From contig NZ_QZWF01000003.1 in the NCBI RefSeq assembly GCF_004187715.1, positions 310,001-374,000 of the forward strand: a DNA stretch of 64,000 nucleotides. Reading direction: 5' to 3'. The notes below the pieces were generated by a model. That model was given only the letters and a program-made list of their open reading frames with translations. It did no database searches and had not been told where the DNA came from. Numbering within the stretch: the stretch's first letter is position 1; each line of letters starts with the position of its first letter. The stretch comes from Streptomyces sp. F001. Lineage in GTDB: Bacteria > Actinomycetota > Actinomycetes > Streptomycetales > Streptomycetaceae. Below, one piece after another: positions 26,146-36,100 of the stretch. The position numbers and the translations under genes are program-made.

Positions 26146-27834
26146 GTGACACTCGCCGAGTGTGAGGAGCTGCTGCAGACGGTGTTGCCGCACCTGGGCG
26201 GGATGTTGGTGGAGCACGTGAGTCCCGAGGGCGGGTTGTTACGCATCGTGGCCAGAACTCCCGAGTCGGTGCCGGTGCCGTGCCCGGACTGCGGGACGCC
26301 GTCGAGGCGGCGGCACAGCGGCTACCGGCGGCGCCTCGCCGACGGCGCGGTCGGCGGCCGACAGGTGTGCATCGAGCTGACGGTTCGCCGCCTGTTCTGC
26401 GATGCACCGGAGTGCGGGCGGGTGACGTTCGCCGAGCAGGTGGACGGACTGACCGTGCGCTACGGGCGACGGACACCGCAGCTGGGGAACCTGCTGGGCG
26501 CGATCGCGGTGGCCCTGGCCGGCCGGGCCGGTGAACGCCTGGCAGCCCGGCTGTCGGCGCCGGTGAGCCGGACCACCCTGCTGTCCCTGGTCATGGCCCT
26601 GCCCGACCCACCCACCGGCACACCCCGGGTGCTCGGAGTCGACGAGTTCGCCTGGCGCAAGGGCCACCACAACTACGGCACCGTGCTGGTCGATTGCGAG
26701 ACCCGTGCCCCTGTCGACCTGCTGCCCGAGCGGGACGCGGCCACCTTCGCCGCCTGGCTCGCCGAGCACCCCGGCGTGGAGATCATCTGCCGCGACCGCG
26801 GCGGCACCTACGCCGACGGCGCCCGCACCGGAGCCCCCGACGCCGCCCAGATCGCCGATCTCTGGCACATCTGGCACAACCTCGCCGAGGCCATCAAACG
26901 CCTGGTCAGCAAGCACAGTGTGTGTTTACCTGACCCCGAACCCGCTCCGGGCACGGCGCCCGAGGTCCTGCACCCGCCCGCCTCACACGGAGGCCGCCTC
27001 GCTGCACGGGTCGAGCAGCATCACACGGCCGTGCACGCCCTCCTCGACGAGGGCATGAGCGTGAGGGCCATCGCCCGCCGACTGGGGCTGGCCCGCAATA
27101 CCGTCCGGCGCTACGCCCGGGCCGACACCTGGCAGGAACTGGCCGCCGGCCGCTGGCAGAACCTCCCCAGCATCCTCGACCCCTACAAGCCCTACCTGCA
27201 CCGGCGCTGGCAGAACCTCCCCAGCATCCTCGACCCCTACAAGCCCTACCTGCACCGGCGCTGGCACGAAGGGCACACCGACGCCTCACGGCTCCACGCC
27301 GAGCTGCGCGAGCGCGGTTTCACCGGCTCCTACTCCGTCGTACGCGACTACCTCCGGCGCTTTCGTCGCACGCCGGTGGACGTACCGCCTCCACGGCCGC
27401 CCGGCGTGCGCAAAGTGACCGGCTGGATCACCGCCAACCCCGACCGCGTGAGTGACGACGAGCGGCAGAAACTCAAGGAAATCATGGCCCGCTGCCCCGA
27501 GTTGGAGGCCGCCACCGGGCATGTCCGGTCCTTCGCCGCGATGATGGCCATCCGCAGCGCGGACCGGCTGCCCCAGTGGATCACCGATGCCCGCGCGGAC
27601 GAAGGCCACGGGCTGCGCGCCTTCGCCGACGGCCTGATGACCGACCTCGACGCCGTGACCCTCGGCCTGAGCACGCCGTGGAGCTCGGGCTGCGTCGAGG
27701 GCCGCGTGACGGACATCAAGCTGCTCAAGCGGCAGATGGCGGGCCGGGCGGCACACCCGCTCCTCCGTAAACGCGTCCTGCTCGTGGCCGCGGACCGCCG
27801 ACAGCACAGAGTCACGAGTACGGCAGCCCCATGA
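26146..27834 (+). CDS. ISL3-family transposase with internal 18-residue duplication
   Basis: 562 aa DDE transposase. N-terminal zinc finger (CPDCGTPSRRRHSGYRR ... CDAPECGRVTF), DDE core with VLGVDEFAWRKGH and ICRDRGGTYADGA, an inserted HTH (GMSVRAIARRLGLARNTVRR) and the final Glu region SSGCVEGRVTDIKLLKRQMA. Residues ~336-371 contain the segment RWQNLPSILDPYKPYLHR twice in a row, from a perfect 54-bp tandem duplication. It is in frame, so the ORF stays open; its effect on activity is unknown. Confidence 0.93.
   Translation: MTLAECEELLQTVLPHLGGMLVEHVSPEGGLLRIVARTPESVPVPCPDCGTPSRRRHSGYRRRLADGAVGGRQVCIELTVRRLFCDAPECGRVTFAEQVDGLTVRYGRRTPQLGNLLGAIAVALAGRAGERLAARLSAPVSRTTLLSLVMALPDPPTGTPRVLGVDEFAWRKGHHNYGTVLVDCETRAPVDLLPERDAATFAAWLAEHPGVEIICRDRGGTYADGARTGAPDAAQIADLWHIWHNLAEAIKRLVSKHSVCLPDPEPAPGTAPEVLHPPASHGGRLAARVEQHHTAVHALLDEGMSVRAIARRLGLARNTVRRYARADTWQELAAGRWQNLPSILDPYKPYLHRRWQNLPSILDPYKPYLHRRWHEGHTDASRLHAELRERGFTGSYSVVRDYLRRFRRTPVDVPPPRPPGVRKVTGWITANPDRVSDDERQKLKEIMARCPELEAATGHVRSFAAMMAIRSADRLPQWITDARADEGHGLRAFADGLMTDLDAVTLGLSTPWSSGCVEGRVTDIKLLKRQMAGRAAHPLLRKRVLLVAADRRQHRVTSTAAP
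27151..27258 (+). repeat. Perfect 54-bp tandem duplication in the ISL3 transposase
   Basis: 27151-27204 equals 27205-27258 base for base, so it is recent. It adds 18 codons. Confidence 0.9.
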
Positions 27835-28123
27835 TCGGCTTCACGGAAATCTTGGCAGAGCCAGGGTTCGGCCGTCGTCGAGATGCGTGGGCCCCTCCAC
27901 GACCGCCGTCATGCGAGACCGCAACCCCAGCTGAACAGCTACATGAATCGGGCAGCAGCAGAACTCGCCGAAGCCCTGGCTCCCAGGGCACGCCGTTCAG
28001 CGATTGGGAGACTCCATTAGGGCCATCTTCCAGCGAGTCGCAGGGCAGCACGCACTGCTTGGCCACTGGAGACTTATCGTTTGCCTCGACGGCAGCACAC
28101 CTTCAGATTGAACAGGAGCAACG

Positions 28124-28462
28124 ATGGCCGGGCCTGAGCTACGCAGCCTGAGTGACGAAGAAATTCTGGATTATTTCAGGGTTCACGACGACCACTTCCG
28201 TGAGGCGCTACACAAAGCAAAGACCCTGCTGAACTCGAACAAGGACCGGGATGATTACGAGGAGGTGATGGTCCCCATCGCCTCCCTGCGGCTAATGTGT
28301 CAAACCATGCTCGCCTTGTATAAAACGGTGACCGAGATGGATCCCATTTTTTCCGAACGGGAACGGGGCGCCACTGGCGACCGAGGTGACCGAATTTTGC
28401 ACGGTGGCGACTGGAATCCTCTCACCATGCACGGCGTGGACTTCGGCGATCCTTGGAACTGA
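28124..28462 (+). CDS. Small acidic protein upstream of a JmjC oxygenase
   Basis: 112 aa. A helical N-terminal 75 residues (LSDEEILDYFRVHDDHFREA, KTLLNSNKDRDDYEEV) leads to a Gly/Asp/Trp/Asn-rich tail with a doubled motif: HGGDWNPL and FGDPWN at the very end. Codons are AT-richer than the surrounding genes, a sign of recent acquisition. The next gene starts 9 nt after its stop, so they form an operon. No family recognised. The leader-plus-short-tail form would suit a RiPP precursor hydroxylated by the JmjC enzyme, but this is inference. Confidence 0.7.
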   Translation: MAGPELRSLSDEEILDYFRVHDDHFREALHKAKTLLNSNKDRDDYEEVMVPIASLRLMCQTMLALYKTVTEMDPIFSERERGATGDRGDRILHGGDWNPLTMHGVDFGDPWN

Positions 28463-28471
28463 CCTTTTCTC

Positions 28472-29791
28472 ATGCCCAACAACCTGGCGCACCACATGCC
28501 CAATCGCACCGGCCTATGGTCATCTTCACCACTAGGTCAACTTATTCATCCTTATCGACCGAAAGATTTCCTGTCAGAAATCAGGGAGAAAAAGGTCCTC
28601 TACGTTCCTGAGGCGGCTAATCCGGACTTGCCATCGCTCATCAACTCCCTTGTCTCCATTGATCAGCTTGATGCTCTCCTCGCGGGAGTTTTTACTGTCG
28701 GTCTCCGCGAGGAGAGAGCGGTTCGTCTCAGCCGAGACGGAAAGTTGATCTCCGCGGATGATTTCACGCGCCGTCAGGTCGGGACATTTGTGGAGTTCGA
28801 TGCGGCTCGGATCCTCACACATTTCCGGGCGGGAGCTTCCATCACCCTCACTGGAGTACACGAGCTCCTGCCTCCGGTCACAGACCTTTGTGCGGATCTA
28901 TCTCACGAGCTTGGCGGCAAAGTCCACGCCAACGTCTACATCACTCCGCCCCGAGCGCAGGGCTTCCCGCTGCACATCGACACTCACGATGTTTTCATCC
29001 TGCAGATCGCTGGCTCAAAGGGCTGGGATGTGCATTCGCCCATCGTTGATCTGCCAATCCGGAGAATGCACACAGACTGTAGCTCGCTACAGACCGCTCC
29101 AGTAGAGCGAGTCGACCTCAAAATAGGAGAATTGCTGTACCTGCCTCGCGGGTTTCCCCACCGAGGTGTTTCATCGGATGAGACATCAGTCCACCTCACC
29201 ATCGGAATGCACCCGTACACCTGGGCGGACCTTATGCGTGACGTTTTGACCGACCTCGAAGTCGATGACGTCAAGCTCAGGTCTTCTATTAACCCGAGCC
29301 TTGCCGAACCCGATTGCAGCGTTGAGGATCCACTCAAGGCTGCCCTTTCCGTACTATCGGGTGCATTGTTGGATCGTGAACTGGTTGGGAGCACAGCGCA
29401 GCGGCACGCCGCTGCGGTAGCGCCCCACGGCGGAAAAAACCTACGTGGCCAGTTCAGCACCGCAATCCAGAGTGGCGATATTGGCTTGGCATCCTGTGTG
29501 CAGGTAAGTCCCGCAAGCGATCCACGCATTGATGTCTTTCAGAGCAGAGTCATGTTGAGCTTTGCTGGGAAGATGTTGAGCTTGCCTGCGTTCACCGAGC
29601 CGCACCTTAGGGCTCTGTGCGACGGTAATCCCATTCGTGTAGACCAGCTTCCCCATGGCATTGACGCTGCAGGACTGGTGGTGCTGGTCCGAAGGTTGGT
29701 CAGGGAAGGCCTTCTAGAGGTGGTGGAGCCCATCGCGCGACAGGATGTCGTCCGGCCTCCAAGTCACCACCGAGGTAGATCACCGGTGTGA
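28472..29791 (+). CDS. JmjC/cupin-type Fe(II)/2-oxoglutarate oxygenase
   Basis: 439 aa. A JmjC (Cupin_4) core with iron ligands H168-x-D170 in FPLHIDTHDVFILQIAG and distal His230 in LYLPRGFPHRG, followed by a helical winged-helix-like C-terminus as in bacterial ribosomal oxygenases (YcfD/ROXA type). Bacterial members hydroxylate Arg or His of ribosomal proteins, or residues of natural-product peptides. It follows a small acidic protein by 9 nt. Codon use is AT-rich for this genome. The last ~15 residues may be fusion sequence. Target unknown. Confidence 0.85.
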   Translation: MPNNLAHHMPNRTGLWSSSPLGQLIHPYRPKDFLSEIREKKVLYVPEAANPDLPSLINSLVSIDQLDALLAGVFTVGLREERAVRLSRDGKLISADDFTRRQVGTFVEFDAARILTHFRAGASITLTGVHELLPPVTDLCADLSHELGGKVHANVYITPPRAQGFPLHIDTHDVFILQIAGSKGWDVHSPIVDLPIRRMHTDCSSLQTAPVERVDLKIGELLYLPRGFPHRGVSSDETSVHLTIGMHPYTWADLMRDVLTDLEVDDVKLRSSINPSLAEPDCSVEDPLKAALSVLSGALLDRELVGSTAQRHAAAVAPHGGKNLRGQFSTAIQSGDIGLASCVQVSPASDPRIDVFQSRVMLSFAGKMLSLPAFTEPHLRALCDGNPIRVDQLPHGIDAAGLVVLVRRLVREGLLEVVEPIARQDVVRPPSHHRGRSPV

Positions 29792-30030
29792 CCGACCCAC
29801 GGTGCCCCCGGCCGCCGTCAAGTGGCACCTCTTCCTCGCTCTCCGCTGCCAACGCGAAGCATGGGAAACGGCAGCAGTTGAGCGCGGAAGAGATGCCGCC
29901 GACCGAGTGCCCGGCCCGGCGAGCTGCGGCGGGACGGTCCGGTCGGGATCTTGTGACAAGCAGTGTGCCTCGCCTGTGACAACCAGGCTGCTTCGACCGG
30001 TTCCATTCGCCAGCTCATCCGGCTTCGCCG

Positions 30031-30321
30031 GTGACAACTCCTGAGCTTCGGCTCACCGTGACGCTCCTCCCCGAGGACCTGGAGGACTGGGAGGCTGCCT
30101 TGGCAACTCTGGAGTCCGGTCAGTTCGCGTTGTGGCTCGAATCCGGGCGGACTCCCGCTATGAAGCTCAAGCCCGACCAGAGCCGCGGGCTCTGGGTGTC
30201 TGTTCACGACGAGCCGTCGTCTGGAGTCACTGTCACCATCCCGCTGTTCGCACCGCCTCAGACGCCATCCGCTTATCGATCACGGGGCTGGTTTGGTCGA
30301 ACAGGGTTCCTGTTCGGGTGA
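30031..30321 (+). pseudogene. Truncated DUF5959-like protein
   Basis: GTG at 30031. LPEDLEDWEAALATL, WLESGRTPAMKL and WVSVHDEPSSGVTVTIPL match the middle and end of the DUF5959 gene at 25.0 kb (VEVHDAPSTQVTVRVPL there). The family N-terminus and the C-terminal helix are missing. The frame runs into the sequence before the IS5-type transposase (GWFGRTGFLFG). The IS may have removed the tail. Confidence 0.6.
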
Positions 30322-30401
30322 TCGCGCGAGAACCGGCGCATGACAGCAGGGCCTCTTGGTAGCTCGGGGGTGCGAACCAAACCGATCACCAGGAGGCCCT
30401 G

Positions 30402-31343
30402 TTGTCGCAGTCTTTCGCGCTCGCGGGTGTGGAGTCCAACTCGCCTTCCCCGTCGTGTGACTGCCTCGCGCACAGGTTCGGCAATGCTGCAGACCGGCCG
30501 GACCGCACCCCGTGCTACGTCTCCGACATGACGGACGCGGAGTGGCAGGTCGTCCGGGCGGTGCTGCCGGTCCCGGCCTGGCTGGAGGGGCGGGGCGGGC
30601 GGCCGGAGGGCTTCTGCCACCGGCAGATGATCGACGCAGTCCGCTACGTCGTCGACAACGGAGTCAAGTGGGCCAACCTGCCCACGGACTTCCCACCGTA
30701 TCGACGGGTGCACGCCTTCGCCCGCCGCTGGCAGGTGACGGGCCTGCTCGCCGAGCTCCACGACCGGCTGCGGGACCGCGTCAGGCAGAAGGAGGGCCGC
30801 ACGGTGGACCCGAGTGCGGCGATCGTGGACTCGCAGTCACTGCGGGCGGCGGCGAACATCCCGCGCTCGACATCCGGTTGGGACGGCGGGAAGAAGGTGG
30901 GCGGCCGCAAGCGGCACCTGGCGGTCGACTGCCTCGGCCTGGTTCTGGTGGTGTTGGTGACCGCGGCGAGCGTGCAGGACCGGGACGCCGCAGTGCCGCT
31001 GCTGGAACGGCTGCGCAAGCTGTACTTCTCCGTCCGCCTCGTCTGGGCGGACGGCGGCTATGCAGGCCGGCTCGTCGACTGGGCGGCCGAGAAGCTCCAG
31101 CTCACCCTCGACATCGTCAAACGCTCCGATACCACCACGGGCTTCGTGGTGCTCCCGCGCAGGTGGGTGGTGGAGAGAACGCTGAGCTGGCTGATGCGCT
31201 CGCGTCGCCTGGTGCGCGATGTCGAGACGCTGCCCGCCATGCACGAGGCCATGGTGCTGTGGTCGATGACCATGCTCATGAGCGGTCGCCTGGCCGGACG
31301 CCGCCGAGGTGGCTTCAGCCGGCCGGAACCGCGAGCGCGGTGA
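30402..31343 (+). CDS. IS5-family transposase
   Basis: 313 aa from TTG 30402. An IS5/IS1182-like N-terminal DUF4096 domain (MTDAEWQVVRAVLPVPAWL, KWANLPTDFPPYRRVHAF), then a DDE core: AIVDSQSLRAA (D), VRLVWADGGYAG (D) and RRWVVERTLSWLMRSRRLV (E). Complete DDE triad. A hairpin (CAGGGCCTC / GAGGCCCTG) just upstream probably belongs to the IS end. I could not identify clear terminal repeats, so the IS limits stay open (about 30.3 to 31.35 or 31.9 kb). Confidence 0.9.
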   Translation: MSQSFALAGVESNSPSPSCDCLAHRFGNAADRPDRTPCYVSDMTDAEWQVVRAVLPVPAWLEGRGGRPEGFCHRQMIDAVRYVVDNGVKWANLPTDFPPYRRVHAFARRWQVTGLLAELHDRLRDRVRQKEGRTVDPSAAIVDSQSLRAAANIPRSTSGWDGGKKVGGRKRHLAVDCLGLVLVVLVTAASVQDRDAAVPLLERLRKLYFSVRLVWADGGYAGRLVDWAAEKLQLTLDIVKRSDTTTGFVVLPRRWVVERTLSWLMRSRRLVRDVETLPAMHEAMVLWSMTMLMSGRLAGRRRGGFSRPEPRAR

Positions 31344-31824
31344 ACACCCGGGCCGCACCTGGAGGCCCATCCCGCTCCACCAGGCGTTTCGCCTTCGACC
31401 GCAGCCCCTCGACCTTCGCAGGGACCGCCTCCAGCCCCAGAGCCGTGGCCAGCTGCTGGCAGCGCATGCCCGCCTGTCCCGCTTCCGACTCCAGCACCGA
31501 CACAATCCGCTGGTAGTCCGGCGCGAGGACCGACGCCGCCATGCCCTCGGTCCGGTGCGGCACCAGGGACCCCGCCACGGCGCTGCGCACCGGCTCCGCA
31601 ACCGCGGAGGGTGGCTCGGCCAGTACCTCGGCCACTGTGATCCGGGCATCCGCCAGCCGCTGAAGCGTGCGTTCTGCCTCCCTGAGCGCGGCCTGCACTC
31701 GCTCAGCCTCCTCCCGCAACCGCGCGACCTCTTCCCGGACCTTCTTCTCCCGGGCCTCCAGCAGACCAAGCACCGACGACACCAGCCACCTCCACGAGCG
31801 AGACGAGCCAACGAACACGCTCAT
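31315..31824 (-). CDS. Coiled-coil protein with C-terminal winged-helix-like part, IS-associated
   Basis: 169 aa from ATG 31824. Strong coiled coil at ~15-65 (EAREKKVREEVARLREEAER), then a region like a winged helix (MRCQQLATALGLEAVPAKVE, GLRSKAKRLVERD). Its end overlaps the IS5-type transposase 3' end by 29 nt, convergent. Related ORFs occur beside Streptomyces transposases, to my recollection, so it could be an IS accessory gene or an older resident gene. Function unknown. Confidence 0.65.
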   Translation of the reverse strand: MSVFVGSSRSWRWLVSSVLGLLEAREKKVREEVARLREEAERVQAALREAERTLQRLADARITVAEVLAEPPSAVAEPVRSAVAGSLVPHRTEGMAASVLAPDYQRIVSVLESEAGQAGMRCQQLATALGLEAVPAKVEGLRSKAKRLVERDGPPGAARVFTALAVPAG

Positions 31825-31891
31825 CTCTCCCGCCACCGAACGGAGTTCATGCCCGCCCACCCCGAACCAAAAGATCACGTTCGGAAAGCGG

Positions 31892-32017
31892 ATGGCGTCT
31901 CAGGCATGGGTTGGGGAGCAGCGCGACCTGCTGGCACGGGTGCGCGAGATCTACCCCCGTGAGGTCGTGGAGACATCACCCGGTGCCTACGAGTGGCGGC
32001 CGGCTGGCAAAGCCTGA
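31892..32017 (+). pseudogene. Possible 3' remnant of a gene
   Basis: 41 codons (QAWVGEQRDLLARVREIYPR, ending YEWRPAGKA) with good codon bias, followed by a terminator. Probably the tail of a gene cut by the adjacent insertion. No family recognised. Confidence 0.35.
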
Positions 32018-32068
32018 CCACCCGGCCGAGCAACTGACCGCCCAGCGTCGGCCCTGCCCCGCCAAGAA

Positions 32069-32102
32069 GCCCCCGCCCGTGAAGAACTCGCAGGTCGGGG
32101 GC
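32069..32102. terminator. Terminator hairpin
   Basis: GCCCCCG (32069-32075) and CGGGGGC (32096-32102) around a 20-nt loop, 51 nt after the gene remnant. Confidence 0.6.
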
Positions 32103-32285
32103 ATTCCATGCGGGCGCTTACTTCTACTTGCCCTGGGTCTTGCCGGGGATCTTGGTGAGCTGGGTTTTTGCTAGTCAGGGGTAGTGGGCTCGTGCGCCTG
32201 GCGGTCGTCGTTGGTCGTCCTTGGCTACTGTTGAGCGGCCTCGGACGGCCCAGGGACGGCCCAGCCGTGGATCACATGAACGGCC

Positions 32286-32771
32286 TCAGCCGACGGAAGC
32301 AGCCCGCCACTGCGCGGTGATGCACCCCTCTTCCATGTCCCACCACTCCTTGGCGACACCGTGGTTGAGCAGCCTTTGCACCTTGACGAGATCGGCGCTG
32401 GGTGGGACGTCCAGGGCGACCATGCCGAACCGTTCTATGCCCTCGCCGCACACTCCGAGTTCGTGAAACGCGTTGATCACGCTCTGCCGTGCAGCTCCAG
32501 AGCCGCCGTCACGGAACACGATGAGACGGATGGTGCAGTTCTCGGAACGCCGAACCACCTCGCCGGCCCATCGCACGCCCTCCTCGTCGGGCTCGGTGGC
32601 CACGATGTCCCCGCAGGCAATGCCCCGAACGAACCAGGGGATGTTGTCGAGCTGCACGGTGCCGTCGCCCTGGTCGATAGCCCACAGGCTCTCCACCGAC
32701 GCCGGAGGCCAGTCGTCCTCGATCTCAAGCCGAAAGTGCACCTTCACGTACGGGCCTTCGGGGTTCGTCAT
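32286..32771 (-). CDS. DUF4265-domain protein
   Basis: 161 aa from ATG 32771. Family-typical stretches: VESLWAIDQGDGTVQLDNIP, WFVRGIACGDIVATEPDEEG and TIRLIVFRDGG. DUF4265 proteins are small, soluble and of unknown function, often in Streptomyces accessory regions. It is isolated: the STAND gene begins 400 nt to the right and also reads leftward. Confidence 0.8.
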   Translation of the reverse strand: MTNPEGPYVKVHFRLEIEDDWPPASVESLWAIDQGDGTVQLDNIPWFVRGIACGDIVATEPDEEGVRWAGEVVRRSENCTIRLIVFRDGGSGAARQSVINAFHELGVCGEGIERFGMVALDVPPSADLVKVQRLLNHGVAKEWWDMEEGCITAQWRAASVG

Positions 32772-33168
32772 GGTGCCCAGAATGCACACCCCTGCCGCGC
32801 CGGCCGCAGGTGGGTGACAGATGACGTCCGCTCAGAGTTGGATGCCGGTTCGTCTGTGCCTCAGCCGACGACAGTCAGCCACGACGGCGAGGACGCCCGA
32901 ACGATCACGCGCGCGTATGCCTCGCTGCACGCCCACCGTCCTCCGCCACGCTGTCAGTGTTGTCGACCAGAGCAAGCCGTGACGACCGACCCGTAACGAC
33001 GGTGCCTGAGCCCTCAGCTTGGGAAGCTGCGGTCATTCTGGGCCGATCAGGGCGCTGACATGGGCGAACGACTGCGCTGCGACCTTCCCAGGCCGACTGC
33101 TTTCACCGTGATTCCCCGCTATTCCCCACTCGATCTGGTGCGGTTGTGGTGCGGAGCTTGGCTGCGGG
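32772..33168. other. Gene-free gap
   Basis: 397 nt between DUF4265 and the STAND gene end. A motif TTCCCC-x5-TTCCCC-x2-TCGATC near 33,112-33,136 recurs at about 37,399. Nothing else recognised. Confidence 0.45.
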
Positions 33169-36100
33169 TCAGGCTTCTGGATGCTGCCTCAAGCGTTCTC
33201 TTAGCTCCCGTGCCCTCTCCAGGTCTTCCGTGAACACGTCGGGCCGCTGTTCGGCGAGGGCTTCGCGGATCTCGACGGCGCGGGTGATGGCGTCCAGGGC
33301 CTCCTCCCGCCGCCCCAGGCCCGCCAGATCGGCGGACTGGTTGTTCAGCGAGCCGGCGAGGTCGGAGAGGAAGGCGTCGGGCCACTGTTCGGCCAGGGCT
33401 TCGCGGATCTCGACGGCGCGGGTGACGGCGTCCAGGGCCTCCTCCCGCCGCCCCAGATCCGCCAGACGAACGGACTGGTTGTTCAGCGAGCCGGCGAGGT
33501 CGGGGAGGAAGGCGTCGGGCCGCTGTTCGGCCAGGGCTTCGCGGATCTCGACGGCGCGGGTGATGGCGTCCAGGGCCTCCTCCCGCCGCCCCAGATCCGA
33601 CAGACGGTTCGACTGGTTGTTCAGCGCCATGGCGAGGTCGGGGAGGAAGGCGTCGGGCCGCTGTTCGGCCAGGGGCTGGTAGATCTCGACGGCGCGGGTG
33701 ATGGCGTCCAGGGCCTCCTCCCGCCGCCCCAGGTCCGCCAGATGGGCGGACTGGTTGTTCAGCGAGGTGGCGAGGTCGGGGAGGAAGGCGTCGGGCCACT
33801 GTTCGGCCAGGGTCTGGTAGATCTCGACGGCGCGGGTGACGGCGTCCAGGGCCTCCTCCCGCCGCCCCAGATCCGACAGACGGTTCGACTGGTTGTTCAG
33901 CGAGGTGGCGAGGTCGGGGAGGAAGGCGTCGGGCCGCTGTTCGGCCAGGGTCTGGTAGATCTCGACGGCGCGGGTGACGGCGTCCAGGGCCTCCTCCCGC
34001 CGCCCCAGATCCGACAGACGGTTCGACTGGTTGTTCAGCGAGCCGGCAAGTTTGGGGAGGAAGGCGTCGGGCCGCTGTTCGGCCAGGGTCTGGTAGATCT
34101 CGACGGCGCGGGTGACGGCGTCCAGGGCCTCCTCCCGCCGCCCCACGCCCGCCAGACGAACGGACTGGTTGTTCAGCGCACTGGCGAGGTCGGGGAGGAA
34201 GGCGTCGGGCCGCTGTTCGGCCAGGGTCTGGTAGATCTCGACGGCGCGGGTGACGGCGTCCAGGGCCTCCTCCCGCCGCCCCAGATCCGCCAGACGAACG
34301 GACTGGTTGTTCAGCGCACTGGCGAGGTCGGGGAGGAAGGCGTCGGGCCGCTGTTCGGCCAGGGTCTGGCGGATCTCGACGGCGCGGGTGACGGCGTCCA
34401 GGGCCTCCTCCCGCCGCCCCACGCCGGCCAGACGAACGGACTGGTTGTTCAGCGCCATGGCGAGGGTGGGCAGGTCGGGATCGTGTGTGTCGTGGTGCTT
34501 GACCAGAGCCGTGCTGAGGTCGGCGGCCCACTCGCTCAGGGCCAGGGTGGCATCCGGTTGCTGGTCGCTCAGGAGGTGCAGCAGGGTGATGTCCTGCGTG
34601 GTGCGGGTCAGCTCCGTCAGGGCCGCGATCAAGGGTGCGGGGTGGGGTGTGCGGGTCGCGGTGGTCAGGGCGGCCGGTCCCAGCACCGCTGGGGCGGTGG
34701 TGACGGCCTGGCACAGGATGCGGCTGATCACATCGCGGTGATGGGGGTGCTGTCCGGTACGCGCCAGGACGGTCAGGGCCTGCGTGGCCTGCGTGTCGGC
34801 GAGGGAGGTCAGGATGCGGGTGAACAGGGCCGGTTCGCGGCCCGCCTCGGTGCCGAGGTGGTATTCGGCGATCCGGTCGGGCTGGAGGCTGCCCCACTCG
34901 GATCCTGCCGGGGCGGGGTACAGATCCTTGAGCCAGGTGGCCAGCGCCCCCCGCACGGCGGCCGCACTGTCGTCCTTCAGGCCAGGTAGGTGGGTCAGGA
35001 GGGTTCGGGCGTGGTCGCGGTCGGTTGCGGGGACCAGGCAGGCCAGGGCGACGGCGAGAGCGCGGGTTTCGGTGCCGCTGCGTTCCCCGCTCAAGCCTCG
35101 TTCCGGGCTGTTGGCGGTCTTGTCCCAGTAGGTACGTTCGTGTCCCAGGAGCCGGCCTTCCAGCGAGGCGGATCGACCAGTGGGCTGAGGGGTGCCGGTG
35201 GCCTCCAACAGGGCGAGGAGAGCGGCCATCTGCACCGACAGCGGGGTGTCGAACTCGTCTCCGGTCAGTACAGGCCGTGCGGCCGGGGCGATAACGGCGG
35301 GCAGCAGGGCCGCCCAGTCGATGGCGGGAAAGAGCCGGTGCAGCCGGGTGCTGAAATCACCAACGGCCTGCTGATAGGCGGTGCCGCGGTGGTGGGGGGT
35401 GTGGTGCAGGGCGGGGACCGGTGTGACGGTGGCGCTGGCCAGGGCCTGGCTGTGGGGGTGTTCGGTGGCCCGGGTCCACCAGTCGCCCGCGGCGCGGGCC
35501 AGGGCCAGAACACGCACCGGGCTAGTGACCTGGTCGTGGTCGACCGCCTCCAGCAGGGCATGGAGCTGGAGTGCGCGGGTTTCGGCGTAGTCGACGACGA
35601 CCAGCAGCGGCCGGCGCACCTGGGACAGGACGTCCAGCGCCACCGTGATGTCGGTGGTCAGGCGGATCGCGGTCCAGCCCTGGCCCGACATCCGGGCGGC
35701 GAGTTCAGCGGCGAGCCGGGTCTTGCCCGCACCGCCCGCACCGGTCAGCAGCCGCGCCCGCACCAGGCTCTCGTCCCACCCCCAGATCCCTCCCGGCCCC
35801 ACGTCGTCGGGGCCGGGCTGCTCATGCTCCGGGGCTTGGCACCAGTGGGTCAGATCCTTAAGGAGGTCGTCGCGGCCCATGAAGGACACCACCGCCTGCT
35901 CCGGGCGCAGCAGATCGGCTGGGGAACGCGGCGGGCGGGGGGTGGCGATGCGGTCGGTGACGTGCTGCAAGTCGGCTGGCTCCAGCAGCATCGCCCGCCC
36001 GGTGTACTCCTCGACCAGCTTGCGCACCACCGGATCCGACGCGAGCACGTAGGCGGGCACGGCCTCCAGCTGGGTGTGGCTCCAGCCGGGCGGATCACCG

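Larger units (their letters stand above)
26078..27862 (+). mobile_element. ISL3-family insertion sequence
   Basis: Perfect 30-bp terminal inverted repeats (26078-26107 and 27833-27862) flanked by an 8-bp direct repeat AGGGTTCG (26070-26077 and 27863-27870). Eight base pairs is the ISL3 hallmark. It is complete and 1,785 bp long. Confidence 0.95.

Noticed and set aside
30298..31880. Exact ends of the IS5-type element
   Set aside because: Several weak inverted matches (for example GTTCGGG near 30,313 and 31,865) were considered but none is convincing, so no element limits are claimed.
33214..34455. Regular repeats that could be taken for a CRISPR array
   Set aside because: Unit of 138 bp with no spacers, in phase with a reading frame and coding for TPR units.
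33119..34897. A 592-codon frame antisense-phase shadow of the TPR array
   Set aside because: Same-strand alternative frame made only of Arg/Pro/Gly repeats; produced by the 138-bp periodicity.
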